This document shows, one piece after another, positions 8,167 through 20,212 of a stretch of DNA of 64,000 nt. The notes beneath the pieces are model-generated. The model saw only the letters and a program-made list of their open reading frames with translations, did no database searches and was not told the DNA's origin. Each line of letters begins with the position of its first letter. Position 1 is the stretch's first letter. Source of the DNA: Fragilariopsis cylindrus CCMP1102 (taxonomy: Eukaryota; Bacillariophyta; Bacillariophyceae; Bacillariales; Bacillariaceae); assembly GCA_900095095.1 (NCBI GenBank), contig FMBT01000320.1:62001-126000 (forward strand), given 5' to 3'. The position numbers and the translations under genes were made by a program.

Positions 8167-10860
8167 TTGGTGGGTGGGTTGTGTTGTTTCTATTGGAATC
8201 TCTGATTGTGTTGCTTGGGGTTGTCTTGAAGTATTGTCAACTGCCTTTTCTGCCTGATCAACCTTAGCGTAGTAGTGGGTCTTGCGTCTCCTGTATTGGG
8301 TCGTGGTTCTGTTGAGTTGGTACTTGGCTGTTAATCTCTACTTCCATTTCATCTTGTTTTTGCTCCGTCTGTCCTGATGGTTGCGTTGCTTGTGTTACTT
8401 GTTGTGATACTTCGTTCTTCCGTTTCTTCTTGAGATTTTCCTGAATGTGTGCCTCATCTGTTGTTTCGGTTGTTGCTGAATCTATGGTGAATGCCTGTGC
8501 GGCTGGGGCATGTCCTGTTGCGTTCTGAGTCATTAATGCCATCATGGATTGAAACATTATTCGGTTATTTTCATCTCTTCTTTCTTCGTTCCTTTGCCTT
8601 GCTTCTTCGTTGCGTTGTCGTGCTGCTGCTTCTGCCTTTCTTTCTTCGCGCTCTATTTTCCTTTCCTCTTTCTCTTCCTTTCTTCGTTCTGCGTCCTCTG
8701 TTCTTGCCTGCGAGATAAATTCTGTCAGTACGGACATTGCCTCTGATTGCATTGTTTGTTGGTCCGTGTTAGTGATACCCGTTCGCACTGATTGTGTGCT
8801 CTTTCCTGCTTCGGATGGTTCGGATGCGACACTGGTAGCGGTATTATCTGTAGATGGTGGTGCTGCCACTGCTGCCCATGACTGTTGCTTCTGGCTCTTT
8901 CGCACGGTTGGTCTTCTGTTAAGAATACTTGACTGTATTGCTGGGAAACCCTCCGCGCTTCCAAAATCGAATTCAATTTTCGTGGAGATCCTTTTCCGTG
9001 CGGGTTTTGGTACTGTTGGTGCATCAATTCTGCTTAATAATCCTTTTGCATTCTGTTCTGCGTACTTTCCTATCTTGTGGGGACCGATTATCGTTGGGTA
9101 TTGTTGATACTTTTCCAATGCTAGTACTCTGAATTCATCGTTTTCTTCAATTGTTTTGGCTAGTGATTGACACATGACTTGTAATATTCGTTTGAATGCA
9201 GGGAACCCTTCCGATTTACATAGAATGATATACCGTCCTTCGCTTTCTGTGTCTTTTGTGGACTCTATTGAAACTACCCCTGAACCTGTCAGCACCCATT
9301 CTCTTACTGTTGTGTAATTTGCCGCCTCGCATGGTCGATACTTGTGGTTCCAATATAGTTCATGGAAGTATTTTACGGAGATTGTCCTAGTATTTTGGTG
9401 AAACGCTGTATTTTCTTCAATGATTTGGCTATATTTGTCGCCGTCTAGTTCTCTTACTGCCGCGTCTGATACTATACTGGTGCCATTTCCTAAGTACGCA
9501 TGGTCTAGCATACCTACTAGTTCTCTAATCACTGGTGCTGCAGGTTTGTATGCCATGACACATATTGCCTCGGTTTGATGTCCCTGATGTGTTACTGTTT
9601 TCGTGTACAGGTCTATATCATGCATCCGTGTTGGTAACTGGTTGAGTAATCGGTGGTTGTTGTCTCCATAGTTTGCTTGTTGTTGGTTGATTCCATTGCA
9701 TAGTTTGTCTTTCATCTTAGGTTTGTAAGTTACTCTGCTGTGTGCGTTCAGTATCCAACATACACGTACTTTTGAGTTGTTGCTTATTTCGTCGTTCCAC
9801 ATTCCTAAATTGTGTTCCTGTAGGAATGGTAATGCTCTTCTTTTGATGTCAAGTACGGAAACTGGTGAGTATACGTGATGTGTGTATTTGACTTTATCTC
9901 GTATATCTACTCGGTGAAAGAACTTTTGATGCAGTAGGTGATGTTGTGGGAAGTCTTCAATCGTTGTAATTCTGATAGGTGTGGGTGTGGTTCTTGTATT
10001 TGATGCTGCGAATGTTGTGAATGGAGCTACCGTCATGATTTCCTTAATGAATTCTTTGTGGATGGACCCTACTGTGTTGGCTGGTGTGCTGCGGATGTCG
10101 AATTCCAACGTAAACGTTTGCAATACATTAGCGTCGTGCCCTGGGCCTGATGCAATTGCTTCGTTGGTTTCTTTTTCTTTTTCTTTGTCGTCGCCGTCCT
10201 CTTTTTGATTATCCTCTTTGTTGTTCTTTGCATCCTTGTCAGTGTTGTTGGTTTCTCCTACATCTTCGGTGTCGCCTTCGTTCATTCCAGTGTCTCTGTT
10301 GTTCTCTACATTTCTAGTTTCCTTGTCGCTTGTTGTGTTTCCTTCGCCTTCATTGTTGTCCGTTGCTTTGCCATTTGATTGTTGTTTTTGTTTTGTTTTG
10401 GTAGATTTTTCCGGTGTATTTCGTTCTTCTGGTCTATCTTGTGTTGAGTAGACTCCATATTCGTCATACCGGCATGGGTGTGGCTGTTTGTTGATGAGTT
10501 CTGTTCTTGCCTTCGCTCCGCCGCTTGGTACTACCTGCCATTCATTATGCCTGTCGGTGAATGTCTGTTTTAAATCAATTTTTGGTCGAATTTGGTCAAA
10601 ATCGCTACTGAATGTAGATCCGATGGATGCTGTGTCCCATGGGTTGTCCTGATGAGTGATACGTTGTGTCCTAGACGCTATATTGTTATGGAATACCATG
10701 GTCGATACGCTAAAAGGGCAGGTAGAAGGGCGAATAAAGGGGTATGTGAAGTTAACTGTACGTGTTTCTACGCGTTAAAAGCTGGTGACTGGCAGACGAA
10801 ATCGACACTGAGGTGCGCGTTTTCAAATGAATTCAATTTAGAATTGTCCCCCCTGGAGTA
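5037..10860 (-). mobile_element. LINE-like non-LTR retrotransposon, interrupted by the Copia insertion
   Basis: Two minus-strand ORFs form the standard two-ORF layout. ORF1 (10699-8264) has an acidic linker and a coiled coil. ORF2 (8166 downward) has an apurinic-type endonuclease followed by a reverse transcriptase with a Y-V-D-D box. The 3' part of ORF2, the 3' UTR and any tail are displaced beyond the Copia element to the left. The right boundary, about 10860, is set where sequence shared with dispersed repeats elsewhere in the window begins. The element resembles the Ambal-type LINEs reported from diatoms, but I did not run a phylogeny. Confidence 0.82.
8264..10699 (-). CDS. LINE ORF1-like protein
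   Basis: This 811-residue ORF precedes the endonuclease-RT ORF by 97 bases and is read in a different frame, the position of a LINE ORF1 protein, which usually binds the element's RNA. Visible parts are: an N-terminal region of no known motif; an acidic, N/D/K/E-rich linker at about residues 100-185; a longer globular-looking region at about 190-600; and a highly charged coiled coil rich in RKEEKEERK and RQRNEE at about 690-735. The C-terminus is Q/T-rich. I see no clear zinc knuckle or RRM. Function is inferred from position only. The ATG at 10699 is the first in the frame. Confidence 0.72.
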   Translation of the reverse strand: MVFHNNIASRTQRITHQDNPWDTASIGSTFSSDFDQIRPKIDLKQTFTDRHNEWQVVPSGGAKARTELINKQPHPCRYDEYGVYSTQDRPEERNTPEKSTKTKQKQQSNGKATDNNEGEGNTTSDKETRNVENNRDTGMNEGDTEDVGETNNTDKDAKNNKEDNQKEDGDDKEKEKETNEAIASGPGHDANVLQTFTLEFDIRSTPANTVGSIHKEFIKEIMTVAPFTTFAASNTRTTPTPIRITTIEDFPQHHLLHQKFFHRVDIRDKVKYTHHVYSPVSVLDIKRRALPFLQEHNLGMWNDEISNNSKVRVCWILNAHSRVTYKPKMKDKLCNGINQQQANYGDNNHRLLNQLPTRMHDIDLYTKTVTHQGHQTEAICVMAYKPAAPVIRELVGMLDHAYLGNGTSIVSDAAVRELDGDKYSQIIEENTAFHQNTRTISVKYFHELYWNHKYRPCEAANYTTVREWVLTGSGVVSIESTKDTESEGRYIILCKSEGFPAFKRILQVMCQSLAKTIEENDEFRVLALEKYQQYPTIIGPHKIGKYAEQNAKGLLSRIDAPTVPKPARKRISTKIEFDFGSAEGFPAIQSSILNRRPTVRKSQKQQSWAAVAAPPSTDNTATSVASEPSEAGKSTQSVRTGITNTDQQTMQSEAMSVLTEFISQARTEDAERRKEEKEERKIEREERKAEAAARQRNEEARQRNEERRDENNRIMFQSMMALMTQNATGHAPAAQAFTIDSATTETTDEAHIQENLKKKRKNEVSQQVTQATQPSGQTEQKQDEMEVEINSQVPTQQNHDPIQETQDPLLR

Positions 10861-11290
10861 ATAGGTGCGGTACCTTTTTACTTTGCTCTTAACAACGGAT
10901 GGAGAAGAAGAAGGATGCAGACGACCGGACTAGACCACCAGGACATTAAATAACATTATTGAAGGCATTAAATAAAATGATAACAACAGCAAACCGATTC
11001 GAATCGAATCGAATCCATTAATTACCATCCAACAGACGGTCCCAGTTCAACAATAATAAGCATATCATTTATTATCCGTACTACTTAATCGAATTGCTTA
11101 ATAAAAAGTACTACTCCAACAAGATAGGCCGTATACTAATAATACGGAAGGAAGGAAGGTCAAACATCAGCCAAGCCGAAGAAATAACTCATGTACCCTC
11201 TCTCTTTGCGGCTGTCGTGCCGTGTCGGCTCTTCTTCTTTGTTTTATATTATTCGTCTCACAAAATAAGTCAATTGGTGGCGCCAGTGTT
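10861..11290. repeat. Dispersed repeat segment Y next to the LINE 5' end
   Basis: The stretch from about 11010 to 11285 (beginning near CCATTAATTACCATCC, with GTCCCAGTTCAACAA, GAATTGCTTAATA and CTCACAAAATAAG) matches 54955-55165 in the same orientation, with small insertions and mismatches. Just upstream, GGTGCGGTAC near 10865 matches the end of another block present at 29285 and 54805. The LINE 5' end abuts this repeat, which suggests it inserted into an existing copy. There is no coding potential. Confidence 0.65.
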
Positions 11291-11574
11291 GGAAGGATTC
11301 ACCACAACATCATTAATTTATTACTACAAAAGAGAGGACATCATTACACTACCTTTTCTGAATAGCTACTAGATCTAATCTGATGCTGCATTTTATCCAA
11401 TTTATAGATGATTCAAATAGTATCAGTACAAACCTTCCTACACAGTTATAATCTGCAGTAATCCACTACAAAAAATGATTGTCCTATCACTTCCTTGTTA
11501 TTAAGTAACACTGTGAAGTGGTAGCACTTGTTTGTATTGTATAGGATGTTTGACACTAGGCACAGATAGTTTGT

Positions 11575-11621
<47 letters not shown>

Positions 11622-12965
11622 TATGCATTTTGAGATGATCGGCAAGTTATAGTTCATTGCTAGAAAAATGTGTTCAATAATATACTACACTAAAATGATT
11701 ACCGGTTATGAATGAATCTTGAAGATTCATTCATACAAGCAATAATACAAGGTAAATTAGTGGAAGTAAGAGCACATTTTGTATTTAATGCACGCAATCA
11801 TCCATAACTACTGTACCTGACTGACTCGACTCACTCGATAATGAGCAATCGCGCGACTTGTTGACCTTCGCTTCAACATACTGTACTGTTTGCTAGACAA
11901 ATAATAGCTGATTTTCGAATTTAACGGTCACATAAACGTCTACCGTTATTTTTTCACGATCAATGAAAGTATCGTCGTATGTAACAGTAATTATTAATAC
12001 GGTATTTATTATTTAATGCACATTATTTTTACGATTGCATTTAAATTGAAGTTTGTCACAAAAAAGAACACCCATTCCTTCAAAAGTTCTCAAAGATATG
12101 TGAGTACCAATTCTCTTTACTTTCTTTGTATCAACACGCCAATAAAAAGAACAAACAAGTGAAGCAAGTTGTGAAGAATCGTGGAAAACTTGTCCAACTC
12201 TGTATGTAGAGAGATTTACTTAGTCGAACCACAAAATTATGAAATCGAACCGTAGTTGTGGGATCGCAACCAACGGTATATTAACTGTAAAAAGTTTGTC
12301 ACACCGACACATAATATTTTTCAAAGTGTTAAAATACGTACTTCAAGTATAGAAGTCGTACAACAGAAATTGGTCGTCGGTACTTATGGTTGGGCCCAAC
12401 ACTACTTGTACGATAGTACAAAGATCCTACATGCAAATAGCACGGTGGGGAGAGATTACGCGTCGTCGTGTACAACTAAAAGAGGAAGGCCAATTTACAC
12501 AACAAAAACACAACAACAACAAAAGATCAAGAAAGAAGATCAATCGAATTCGCATTCCATTATTCAATCATTGTTCCCGGGTGTGTTGTGTGCTGTAGCC
12601 ACCTTGTTGATTGTTGTAGACAGCCTACTAGTCCCACAAATAGATACCGATAGATATAGAGTACAGTACACAACTTTATTCCCAATACAAACCAGAACCA
12701 AAAATCAATCTGAAAAGAAGTGAGTCTTCTTATACTCACTTAAAATTTTGTCGAACTGAGGAGAACACACATCAACACATCATCATATCATCCCATCGCT
12801 GATCGATCCGAACAGGCAGGCAAGCACGCACACACACGCCTGTAAAGCAATTACACGAACGCCAATTTAAGAATCGAAAGATAAGTCAGGTACATCTCGT
12901 GCTTTATCTCGTCGCGTTTGGTTTAATTAATCGTTTGGGAGAAATTTTACTTTTACATACAGAGT
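11291..12965. other. Intergenic and upstream region of the CRAL-TRIO gene
   Basis: It contains a trinucleotide microsatellite (GAT repeats, about 11578-11621) and AT-rich sequence. An open frame of about 155 codons at 12256-12723 has one hydrophobic stretch but no recognisable domain and no support beyond being open, so I do not call it a gene. The 240 bases before 12966 are the likely 5' leader of the following gene. Nothing else stands out. Confidence 0.5.
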
Positions 12966-15900
12966 ATGCCTAGACCCACGGTATTCGATCAGTATCAGCC
13001 CTACAACAACAATACTACTACTACTACTACTACGACAAACACGTTCCATCAAGATCAACGTCAAGATCAAGATCAGAGCCATCATCATCATCTATCAAGA
13101 TCGGAAGAAGCAATAGCAGCAGCTGAAGTAGTAGCACCCGCAATTTCAGTCTCCTCATCAACATCGGAAGCAACAGTAGCAGCAGCAACAGCGTCAGACC
13201 TTCATCGACAACATCGGCAACATCGACAACAACTCCAAGCACTTCTTCCACCAATCGTTAGTAGTAGTAGCGTTGTTTCGTCGTCGTCACCCGAGAATAG
13301 CTCGTTGTATATCGCTGCTACTGCTACTAGTGGGAGTGACGTGATCAACAACAATAAGAGCTACGGTGGAATCGTCGTTCTTCCTCGACCTCCTTCTTCT
13401 TTGTTGAGAACTACTACTACAAATACTACTACTACTGGATCATCGCCATCCTCGCCCTTGCCTTCTTCGTCGTCGTTCCAAGCAACGGAATTCCAAGCAC
13501 AACAGCAAGGATATTGGACGTGGCATCCCCAGCAGCAACAGCAATCCAATTCGTCGTCCTCCTCCTCCTCCTCGCTATTTCAGTCTCAGTCTTCATCGCT
13601 ACCTACTCATCAGTCTTCTTCGCAGCAGTCACAGTCACAGCAGTCTACTCTTTTCAATCCTCCTCAGCAACTGAGTCAACAACAGCAGCAGCAGCAGCCA
13701 CAGTCTCATTCTACACAGCAACAGCAGCAGCTTTTTGAGTCTCAATCGATTATCGATCCTCATCGTAAACAGCAGCAGCAGCTTTCACAACAGAGTATAC
13801 TGTTCGAACAACAACAACAGCCATCGCCATCTCAGCCACAGTCTCCTCAGTCTCCTCAGTCACAGTCACAGCCTCTGTTACTACTTTCTAGTCCTCAATA
13901 TCAGAGTAGTAGTAGTCAGCAGTACTCTCCTCAGCCGCCCTCCTCCTTGTCTCTAACGCAATCGTTATCTTTCGATCGTGCTCAACATCACGTACCTCAG
14001 TCTCAGTCTCATCCTTATTGTCCCGATCAGTATCAGTCATTGGAATTGTCCCAGTCTCGATCTATTTCTCTTCCAGTAAGTGTTACGATGGACGATGATC
14101 AACAACAACAACAACAGATGCAGCAGCAGCAAGCTGCTCTACTTCTTCAAGTAAGAATAGAAGAAGATGAACAACAACAACTGCGTAACACACCATCCAC
14201 TACAGCAGCATCCGATGCTGCTGATGCTGATGCTGCTGCTGTCGAAGGGGGTACAGTTTCAACTGGAGATGAACAAGATCAGCAACCAACACCAACAGCA
14301 ACAAATATATTAGAAGATCAAATCCAAAATGAACTTTCTAGTTTAACAGACATTGAACGTAAACAAGTTGATTTAGATTTATGTGGAATCAATCCTGCTG
14401 GTGCTGCTACTCTACATCGAGCTACTGGTCCAAGTTCAAACGGTGTTGGAAGCAACAGCTTTACTGATAGTACAACAGAAGCATTATTATTGAAAATTGA
14501 AACAGAATCATTAGGACGTGAATTATTTCGTATCTTACAAGATCCAATTGAACAACAACAAAATCCGATATATTCCAAATTATTATTTATATTAAAACAA
14601 GATACTACAGGTTGTAACTTTTATACAAATTCAATTGACTTTCGTATGAAATTATTAAGAGCAGAACATTATGATGTTAAAAATGCAGCTAAACGTACAG
14701 TTAAATATATGTGTCTACTATATGAATCATTTGGTGATGATAGTATACTCAAGAGAAAAATTTCATTAAAAGATTTAACACCACTTGAAAGATCATTACA
14801 AAGAAAAGGTTATCAACAATTATTTCGTTTTAGGGATCAATCATCAACATCAACAACAAATGCAAATGCAGATGCAAATACGTCTGTGTCACCGCAAATA
14901 AGACAACTTCAACATCAGTCTAACAATCCTCAATATCAAGCTGGTGGTGGACGTCGTATTGCAGGATCATTTGATTTATGTCGTTGTAGCAGTACATGTG
15001 AACCAGAAATTGATAATGAAAAATCAAAGGTAAGTCTTCTAATGAATGCGTTGGGTTGCGTTGCTTTACTTTGTATCTGTCAGCTTTCTACTGTACTGAT
15101 CTTTAATCGGAAGTCGACTGACTCACACTCACACCAAACACTTTTGAACTAAAACTTACGTCATATTTCATTCATGTTCACAACACAAAAAGCTTCGTGT
15201 ATTGTTGTATCTAATGCAAGTTGCATCAGATGATGGAGAAACACAAAAACAGGGGATTGTATTTATATTTATGTTAGCATTACGTGCTGTAACGGGACAT
15301 CAAACACATTTACATCCATCAACATCTACAGTATCACTAACAACGTTAGTGGCAGTTACAGCATCAACAACAACAGCAGCAACAACAACAGAAAGAATAC
15401 CAAGTGATAATAATATATTTGCAAGAACAGATTCAGCTGATTCCGGATTTGGTTATGGTTCTGCATCCTCATCTGATAATGGTATTACTGGTGGCTCAAA
15501 TTCAAATGATTCAACAGCAACAACAACAACAGCAGTATTTAGTCCACATGAAACATCTCATCGTCATAATCATACAATGAAACGTATTCGTATATTAAGT
15601 AAAGTGTTTAGATATGGACCAGTACGTGTGGGTGCTATCCATGTTTGTTCACCGAATCGTCCAGAATTACAACATATTAAATTTGATTTGTTACAAGTCC
15701 TTGAAAAGAATGAACGTGTTCGTACTAGATTCCATAATGGTATGTTTATAAATGTAAATGTTGTATGTCATATCTTATTTTCAACAAGCTCACCTTCTAT
15801 CTTTCTCGTAATCATAATCGTTGCCTTCATCGCTTCTTTTCCGTCTATTCTATACCATCTTCTCTACTTTTGTCCGATACAATCAACAACAACAAAAAGG

Positions 15901-17492
15901 AACATCAATGGAATGTTCTATATCATTGAATCGAGCGGGGATACCAACCGATCGTTTACCACTTAAATATGATGGTACGATTAAAACTGAAGATCATTTG
16001 CAATGGATTGCTATCCAAGAAGCGAAAGAATCTGCACTACAACAAAGTAGAACATTCGATGTTGTTGAATGTCCAATGAATATGGATATATTATCTGGTA
16101 CGTTACATACCTACCTACGTTGGATTTGATCTTTTTTTGTTTGTTTGAGTGGTACCAGCCGATCACGTCCTGTCTTTCTTGTAATCGGTAGGCTACGTGC
16201 ACAATACTTTGTAACTACACAAATCCACGACGCTCACACACCCTTCCATTTTCGTTTCACGTTTTTCCACGAAAATTAAAATATACATACATACATACAT
16301 ATACACAGGGAGAGGACAGCTGGTACGAAATCATCCGGGGAATGTTTCCTTCCGTACCGATTTTATCAGAGCTCGTTCAGCACGGTACGATAGAGCTGCA
16401 AATCGGGAGCAAAAGAATGCGATAGCATTAGAAATTTTAGATGATATTGCTGACTTGGGACGTAGATTTTTGAAACAACATTCCGGTGCGGGGTATTGGA
16501 CAGAACTCGATACGAAGACTGCAAAGGAAAAAGTGATGATGGCATTTCGTGAATTTCGTAAATCACAACGTAATCAACAACAGCAATATGATCGAGAGGA
16601 AGCACAGCAGCAAGCACAGCAACAACGTCATTTAGAACAACAACTATTACTACGTAACCTTCCACAACAGCGTAGACGACCGCAACAACAGCTTCCACAT
16701 GTGCATCCTCCTTCTCAACCACCAAAGCAGCAGCAGCAGCAGCAGCAAATGATGCAAGTGCAATCATCCCAGGTACAAAATCGGGTGCAATATCCTCTAC
16801 ATCAACCTGAGCAGCAGCAGCTACTACCGCAACACCAATATCAATACCCTGCTGCTACGAAGACGACGACTGAATCGACGGCGGTGACGGATAATATAAA
16901 GACTGGCACCACCAACAGCAGTGGTAATATATTCCATCCTCAACATTTTGCTCTTCAACAACCGCCACCACAGTATCACCAGTCTCATCATCATTTTGCT
17001 CATCAAGCATACAGTTATGCTCCCCCTCCTCTTCCTCCACCGATGAATCATCATCAGCATCATCCACAACAACCACATCATCCGCATTATCCGCATCATT
17101 ACCCTCAGATGGTCAATCCGTCCTATGAAGGTGCTGGTGGTGGTACCAGTACTATGGCGACGGTGACTCGTGATACTACGACTACTAATACTAACCTACT
17201 TGAAGCAGCGGCGGTAATGGGATCTATTGGTAATATGATTAATGCACCAGTGTCACACCATTATATTCCAGGAGTTTCATCACACACTGCTCCCAACGAT
17301 ACTAATAACACTGCAACAATAAGTCATACTACTAATGGTCGTATTCGTTACCGTAACGACAACAACGAGGATGTTGTTCTTGATCTCGAAGCACATCCTC
17401 GTCATCGTTCATCTTCCTATCAGCAGCGGGGTGGTGTTGGTGGAAGTAACGGCGGCAACAACGAGCAATCCTTCAAGAGATACAGACTATAA
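12966..17492 (+). CDS. CRAL-TRIO plus DUF6824 protein with long Q/S-rich N-terminus (4 exons)
   Basis: Exons by GT-AG sites and frame: 12966-15029, 15193-15739, 15900-16097 and 16309-17492, giving 1330 residues. Residues 1-530 are low complexity (Q, S, T, H runs). A CRAL-TRIO N-terminal helix bundle lies at about 540-630 (LLRAEHYDVKNAAKR, FGDDS, ISLKDLTPLE). The lipid-binding fold follows at about 650-860, with LYLMQVASDDGETQKQG and VGAIHVCSPNRP. A DUF6824 domain spans about 928-1025 (MDILSGRGQ, RNHPGNVSFR, GRRFL), then a Q/H/P-rich tail. CRAL-TRIO domains carry small lipids or retinoid-like ligands between membranes; DUF6824 has no settled role, and a nucleic-acid-related one is only a guess. 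All three introns are 159-211 bp with GTAAGT-, GTATGT- and GTACGT-type donors. This domain pairing is, to my knowledge, seen in diatoms. Confidence 0.86.
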
Positions 17493-18410
17493 TTGTGTTT
17501 GGTAATGTTTATTGTTTTCTGTTTCTATTCCAGAAAAAAGTGGGTGTGTCTTGTGTCCTGTTCTCGAGAAGAGTAGAGTAGTAAGAAATATTGTGAGACA
17601 AACAATAACATAATATTATTGAAGAACCGAACAGTTTTTTGTCATGTAGCTCTAGAGTTGAAGTTAAGATTCTTAATTAAGGTTACACTAAGTAGGCCTC
17701 TCTAGATTTCCTCTCTGAGTTGTGTTGTTGTTGCTGCTGTTGTTCTTGTTTTACTATTACTGGATTTGATCATACCAGATGGTTTATAATTCAGGGTCAA
17801 CCAAAAAACATGATCCACCTGATCCACTTCGAGAATAAAGAAGTATTAGAGGCTGAACACTTATGTGGGAAGTAATAATTAGCTGTTGTTGTTGTTGTTT
17901 CGTATTGTTTGATTAAAAGGAAGGAATAGAGCACACAGCTGGACTGTGCATAGCACCTTGTGTTAAGGAAAATTCTTGAAGATTATTTTATATATTACCA
18001 ATTGAAAATTACCATTCACATCAACATGACAATGGGGAATGCAATCAAAGCTCCATCAGTAGGCCTGTCCGTTACAAGAATTAGGTCAGACTTTAGCGCT
18101 TAATATTGTTACAGTAATAGGAAGGAAAAGTTTCATATAGGGATGGGAAGGCAAAATTCAAATCATCACAAGCAGTGCATTAGAGCTGGAGGATTATGAA
18201 GAATCAAATAATGTCAATTAAGTGGTATGGCTGGTATAGTATATATTCATAAGCTCCACTACTAGCTGCTAAAAATATAGTAAAAATGCGGTACTACATG
18301 TATGTGCTTCCTTGCGTTGTAGTCTTTGTGCAACAACAACAACAACAACAACAAGTCTGCCACAAATCAGTATGTGTATAGATCTGCTGCACAGAAGTAG
18401 CCATACGTGT
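17493..18410. other. 3' flank of the CRAL-TRIO gene, no gene seen
   Basis: AT-rich sequence with short (GTT)n and (CAA)n runs near 17890 and 18332. No open frame with plausible coding character is present on either strand. The first 200-300 bases are the likely 3' UTR of the upstream gene. Confidence 0.5.
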
Positions 18411-18697
18411 ATGCACCAAGTGCAGCTTGGGCTAGCTTGTACCTTCTCTTCCATGCTAATTGCAATGCCTTGTCGATTTCCAGTAATAGGTGGGTGTTTC
18501 CAGTGTGTGCTCCCGGATTAGTTGGTGAATAATTATTTGTGATATAACGTGCATGCACCATGTGCAGCTTGGGCTAGCTTGTATCTTCTCTTCCATGCTA
18601 ATTGCAGTGCCTTGTGGATTTCCAGCAATAGGTGGGTGGTTCCTGTGTGTGCTCCGGGATTAGTTGGTGGATAGTAATTATTTGTGATGTAACCTGC
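18411..18697. repeat. Direct tandem duplication, unit about 142 bp
   Basis: ATGCACCAAGTGCAGCTTGG at 18411 recurs at 18553 with about 90 percent identity by eye. The following text (GCTAGCTTGTA, CTTCTCTTCCATGCTAATTG, TAGGTGGGTG, GTGTGTGCTCC, ATTAGTTGGTG, AATTATTTGTGAT) is preserved in order. Two units are visible; the second has a small insertion near its end. I see no gene in it. Confidence 0.85.
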
Positions 18698-19521
18698 CTC
18701 TTTTTTAGCCTGTCCATACTGCCCCATACAATGTGTGAGTGACCATGGTCATGTGTCTGTATGTGGGTCTGTATCTGCACATATCCTTGTTTGTAATTGT
18801 TGACTGACTTCTCCCCTGGCTTTAGTAATACTCATCAGATTTATTCCCCAGTGAAACCTTGGTACACCACTATTGTTGTTGCCTTTACCTCAATGCAACC
18901 TTTGAATGAAGAAGCTTCCTACAAGAAGTGCACAATAAATTCTAACAAAACAGCGGAGGCAAGCTTCAGCAGCTTCTGTTCTTGTTCTTTCAAAAGATTG
19001 TTCTGTTGACAGGAATTAATGGAGGCTTTAGGTGGGTTAGATTATTTTATGATTATTTGTGTGGATGTTCCTGTTAATTGGTGTGGGAGCATTTTCCAAC
19101 CAAAAGAGACTAGTTTAACTACAGTCCTTGATTGCTTTTTATATGAGATATTTTATAAAAGAGGGGTAAGCTGTAATTACATTAAAAAAAAGGTGGGTAG
19201 GGATGATGATGCTTTCCATTCATAAGTAATATGTCCAAGTGAGGACAGTGAATCAATTCTGTTTAATAATTTACCTGGTGGTATGTGGAAATAAAGATAA
19301 TAATGAGAAGCTGTGGTTTGGGCTATAATCTTACTGTGTAGTGTGGGATGGTGTGTTTATTTCTTCTTTTAATATATAGAAAGAACAGTAACAAGTACAA
19401 GCTGTATTAATTTATCTTAACAAAAGTAGTATGGAGATGCTTGGTTGGTGTTCCAATGCAGCAGACACCTACCGGCAGATATGGGTGTATGTCTTCAAAT
19501 TCATTTCGCTGCTGTATATGT
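18698..19521. other. Non-coding stretch between repeats
   Basis: AT-rich with GT-rich patches. Short frames at 18797-19009 and 19019-19225 have no recognisable motif and look like chance. It may be part of the same repeat element as the array that follows, but I find no second copy of this segment in the window. Confidence 0.4.
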
Positions 19522-20190
19522 GCAAGATTTTGATCAGAAATGAATACAAAATATCTCATATAAAAGGGATACACAGGACAACACCAGATGGGGCAGATGC
19601 ACTGGCATTAAGTTAGAAAAATTGAACATTGTGTTTGCCTCCAACAACTTTTCTGTTTCTGTGGTTTTGGAATGAAATCCAGTTTGCTGTTGTTGCATGC
19701 ACAAAAACAACAAGATGAGTTTTGATCAAAAATGAACACAAAAAATCTCATTTGAAAAGGGTTGCAGAGGACAACACCAGATGGGTTGGGTGCACTAGCA
19801 TCCACATAGAGTATTAGAACATTGTGTTTGCCTCCAACAACTTTTCTGTTCCTGTGGTTTTGGAATGAAATCCGGTTTGCTGGTGTGGAAGGCACAAAAA
19901 CAACAACATGGTTTTTGATCAAAAATGAACCACAAAATATCTCATTTGAAAGGAATGCAGACAACAACACCAGATGGGTTGGGTGCACTAACATTCACAT
20001 AGTGTACTAGAACATTATGTTTGCCTCCAACAACTTTTCTGTTCCTGTGGTTTTGGAATGAAATCCGGTTTGCTGTTGTTGCACGCACAAAAACAACAAG
20101 ATTTTAGATCAAAAATGAACACAAAATATCTCATTTGAAAGGGTTGCAGAGGACAACACCAGATGGCAGGGTTGGATGTACTAGCATCCA
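19522..20190. repeat. Tandem array A, unit about 193 bp, about 3.5 copies
   Basis: The phrase GAACATTGTGTTTGCCTCC starts at 19624 and 19818, and in a diverged form (GAACATTATG) at 20010, giving periods of 194 and 192 bp. Each unit also contains CAACTTTTCTGT, GGTTTTGGAATGAAATCC, a CAAAAACAACA tract, GATCAAAAATGAAC, ATCTCAT and GACAACACCAGATGG. A partial unit precedes from about 19522. The reverse complement of the same unit recurs at 58018-58740. There is no coding potential. It could be a satellite or the internal tandem repeats of a non-autonomous element. Confidence 0.9.
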
Positions 20191-20212
20191 TTATATCTAT
20201 ACCTACAAGGTT

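Noticed and set aside
12256-12723. 155-codon frame with one hydrophobic stretch upstream of the CRAL-TRIO gene
   Set aside because: No domain, no repeat support, and the first half has poor coding character; probably leader or chance.
18411-20190. CRISPR-like array
   Set aside because: Repeat units are about 140-193 bp with no short repeat-spacer pattern, and the setting is a eukaryotic genome.
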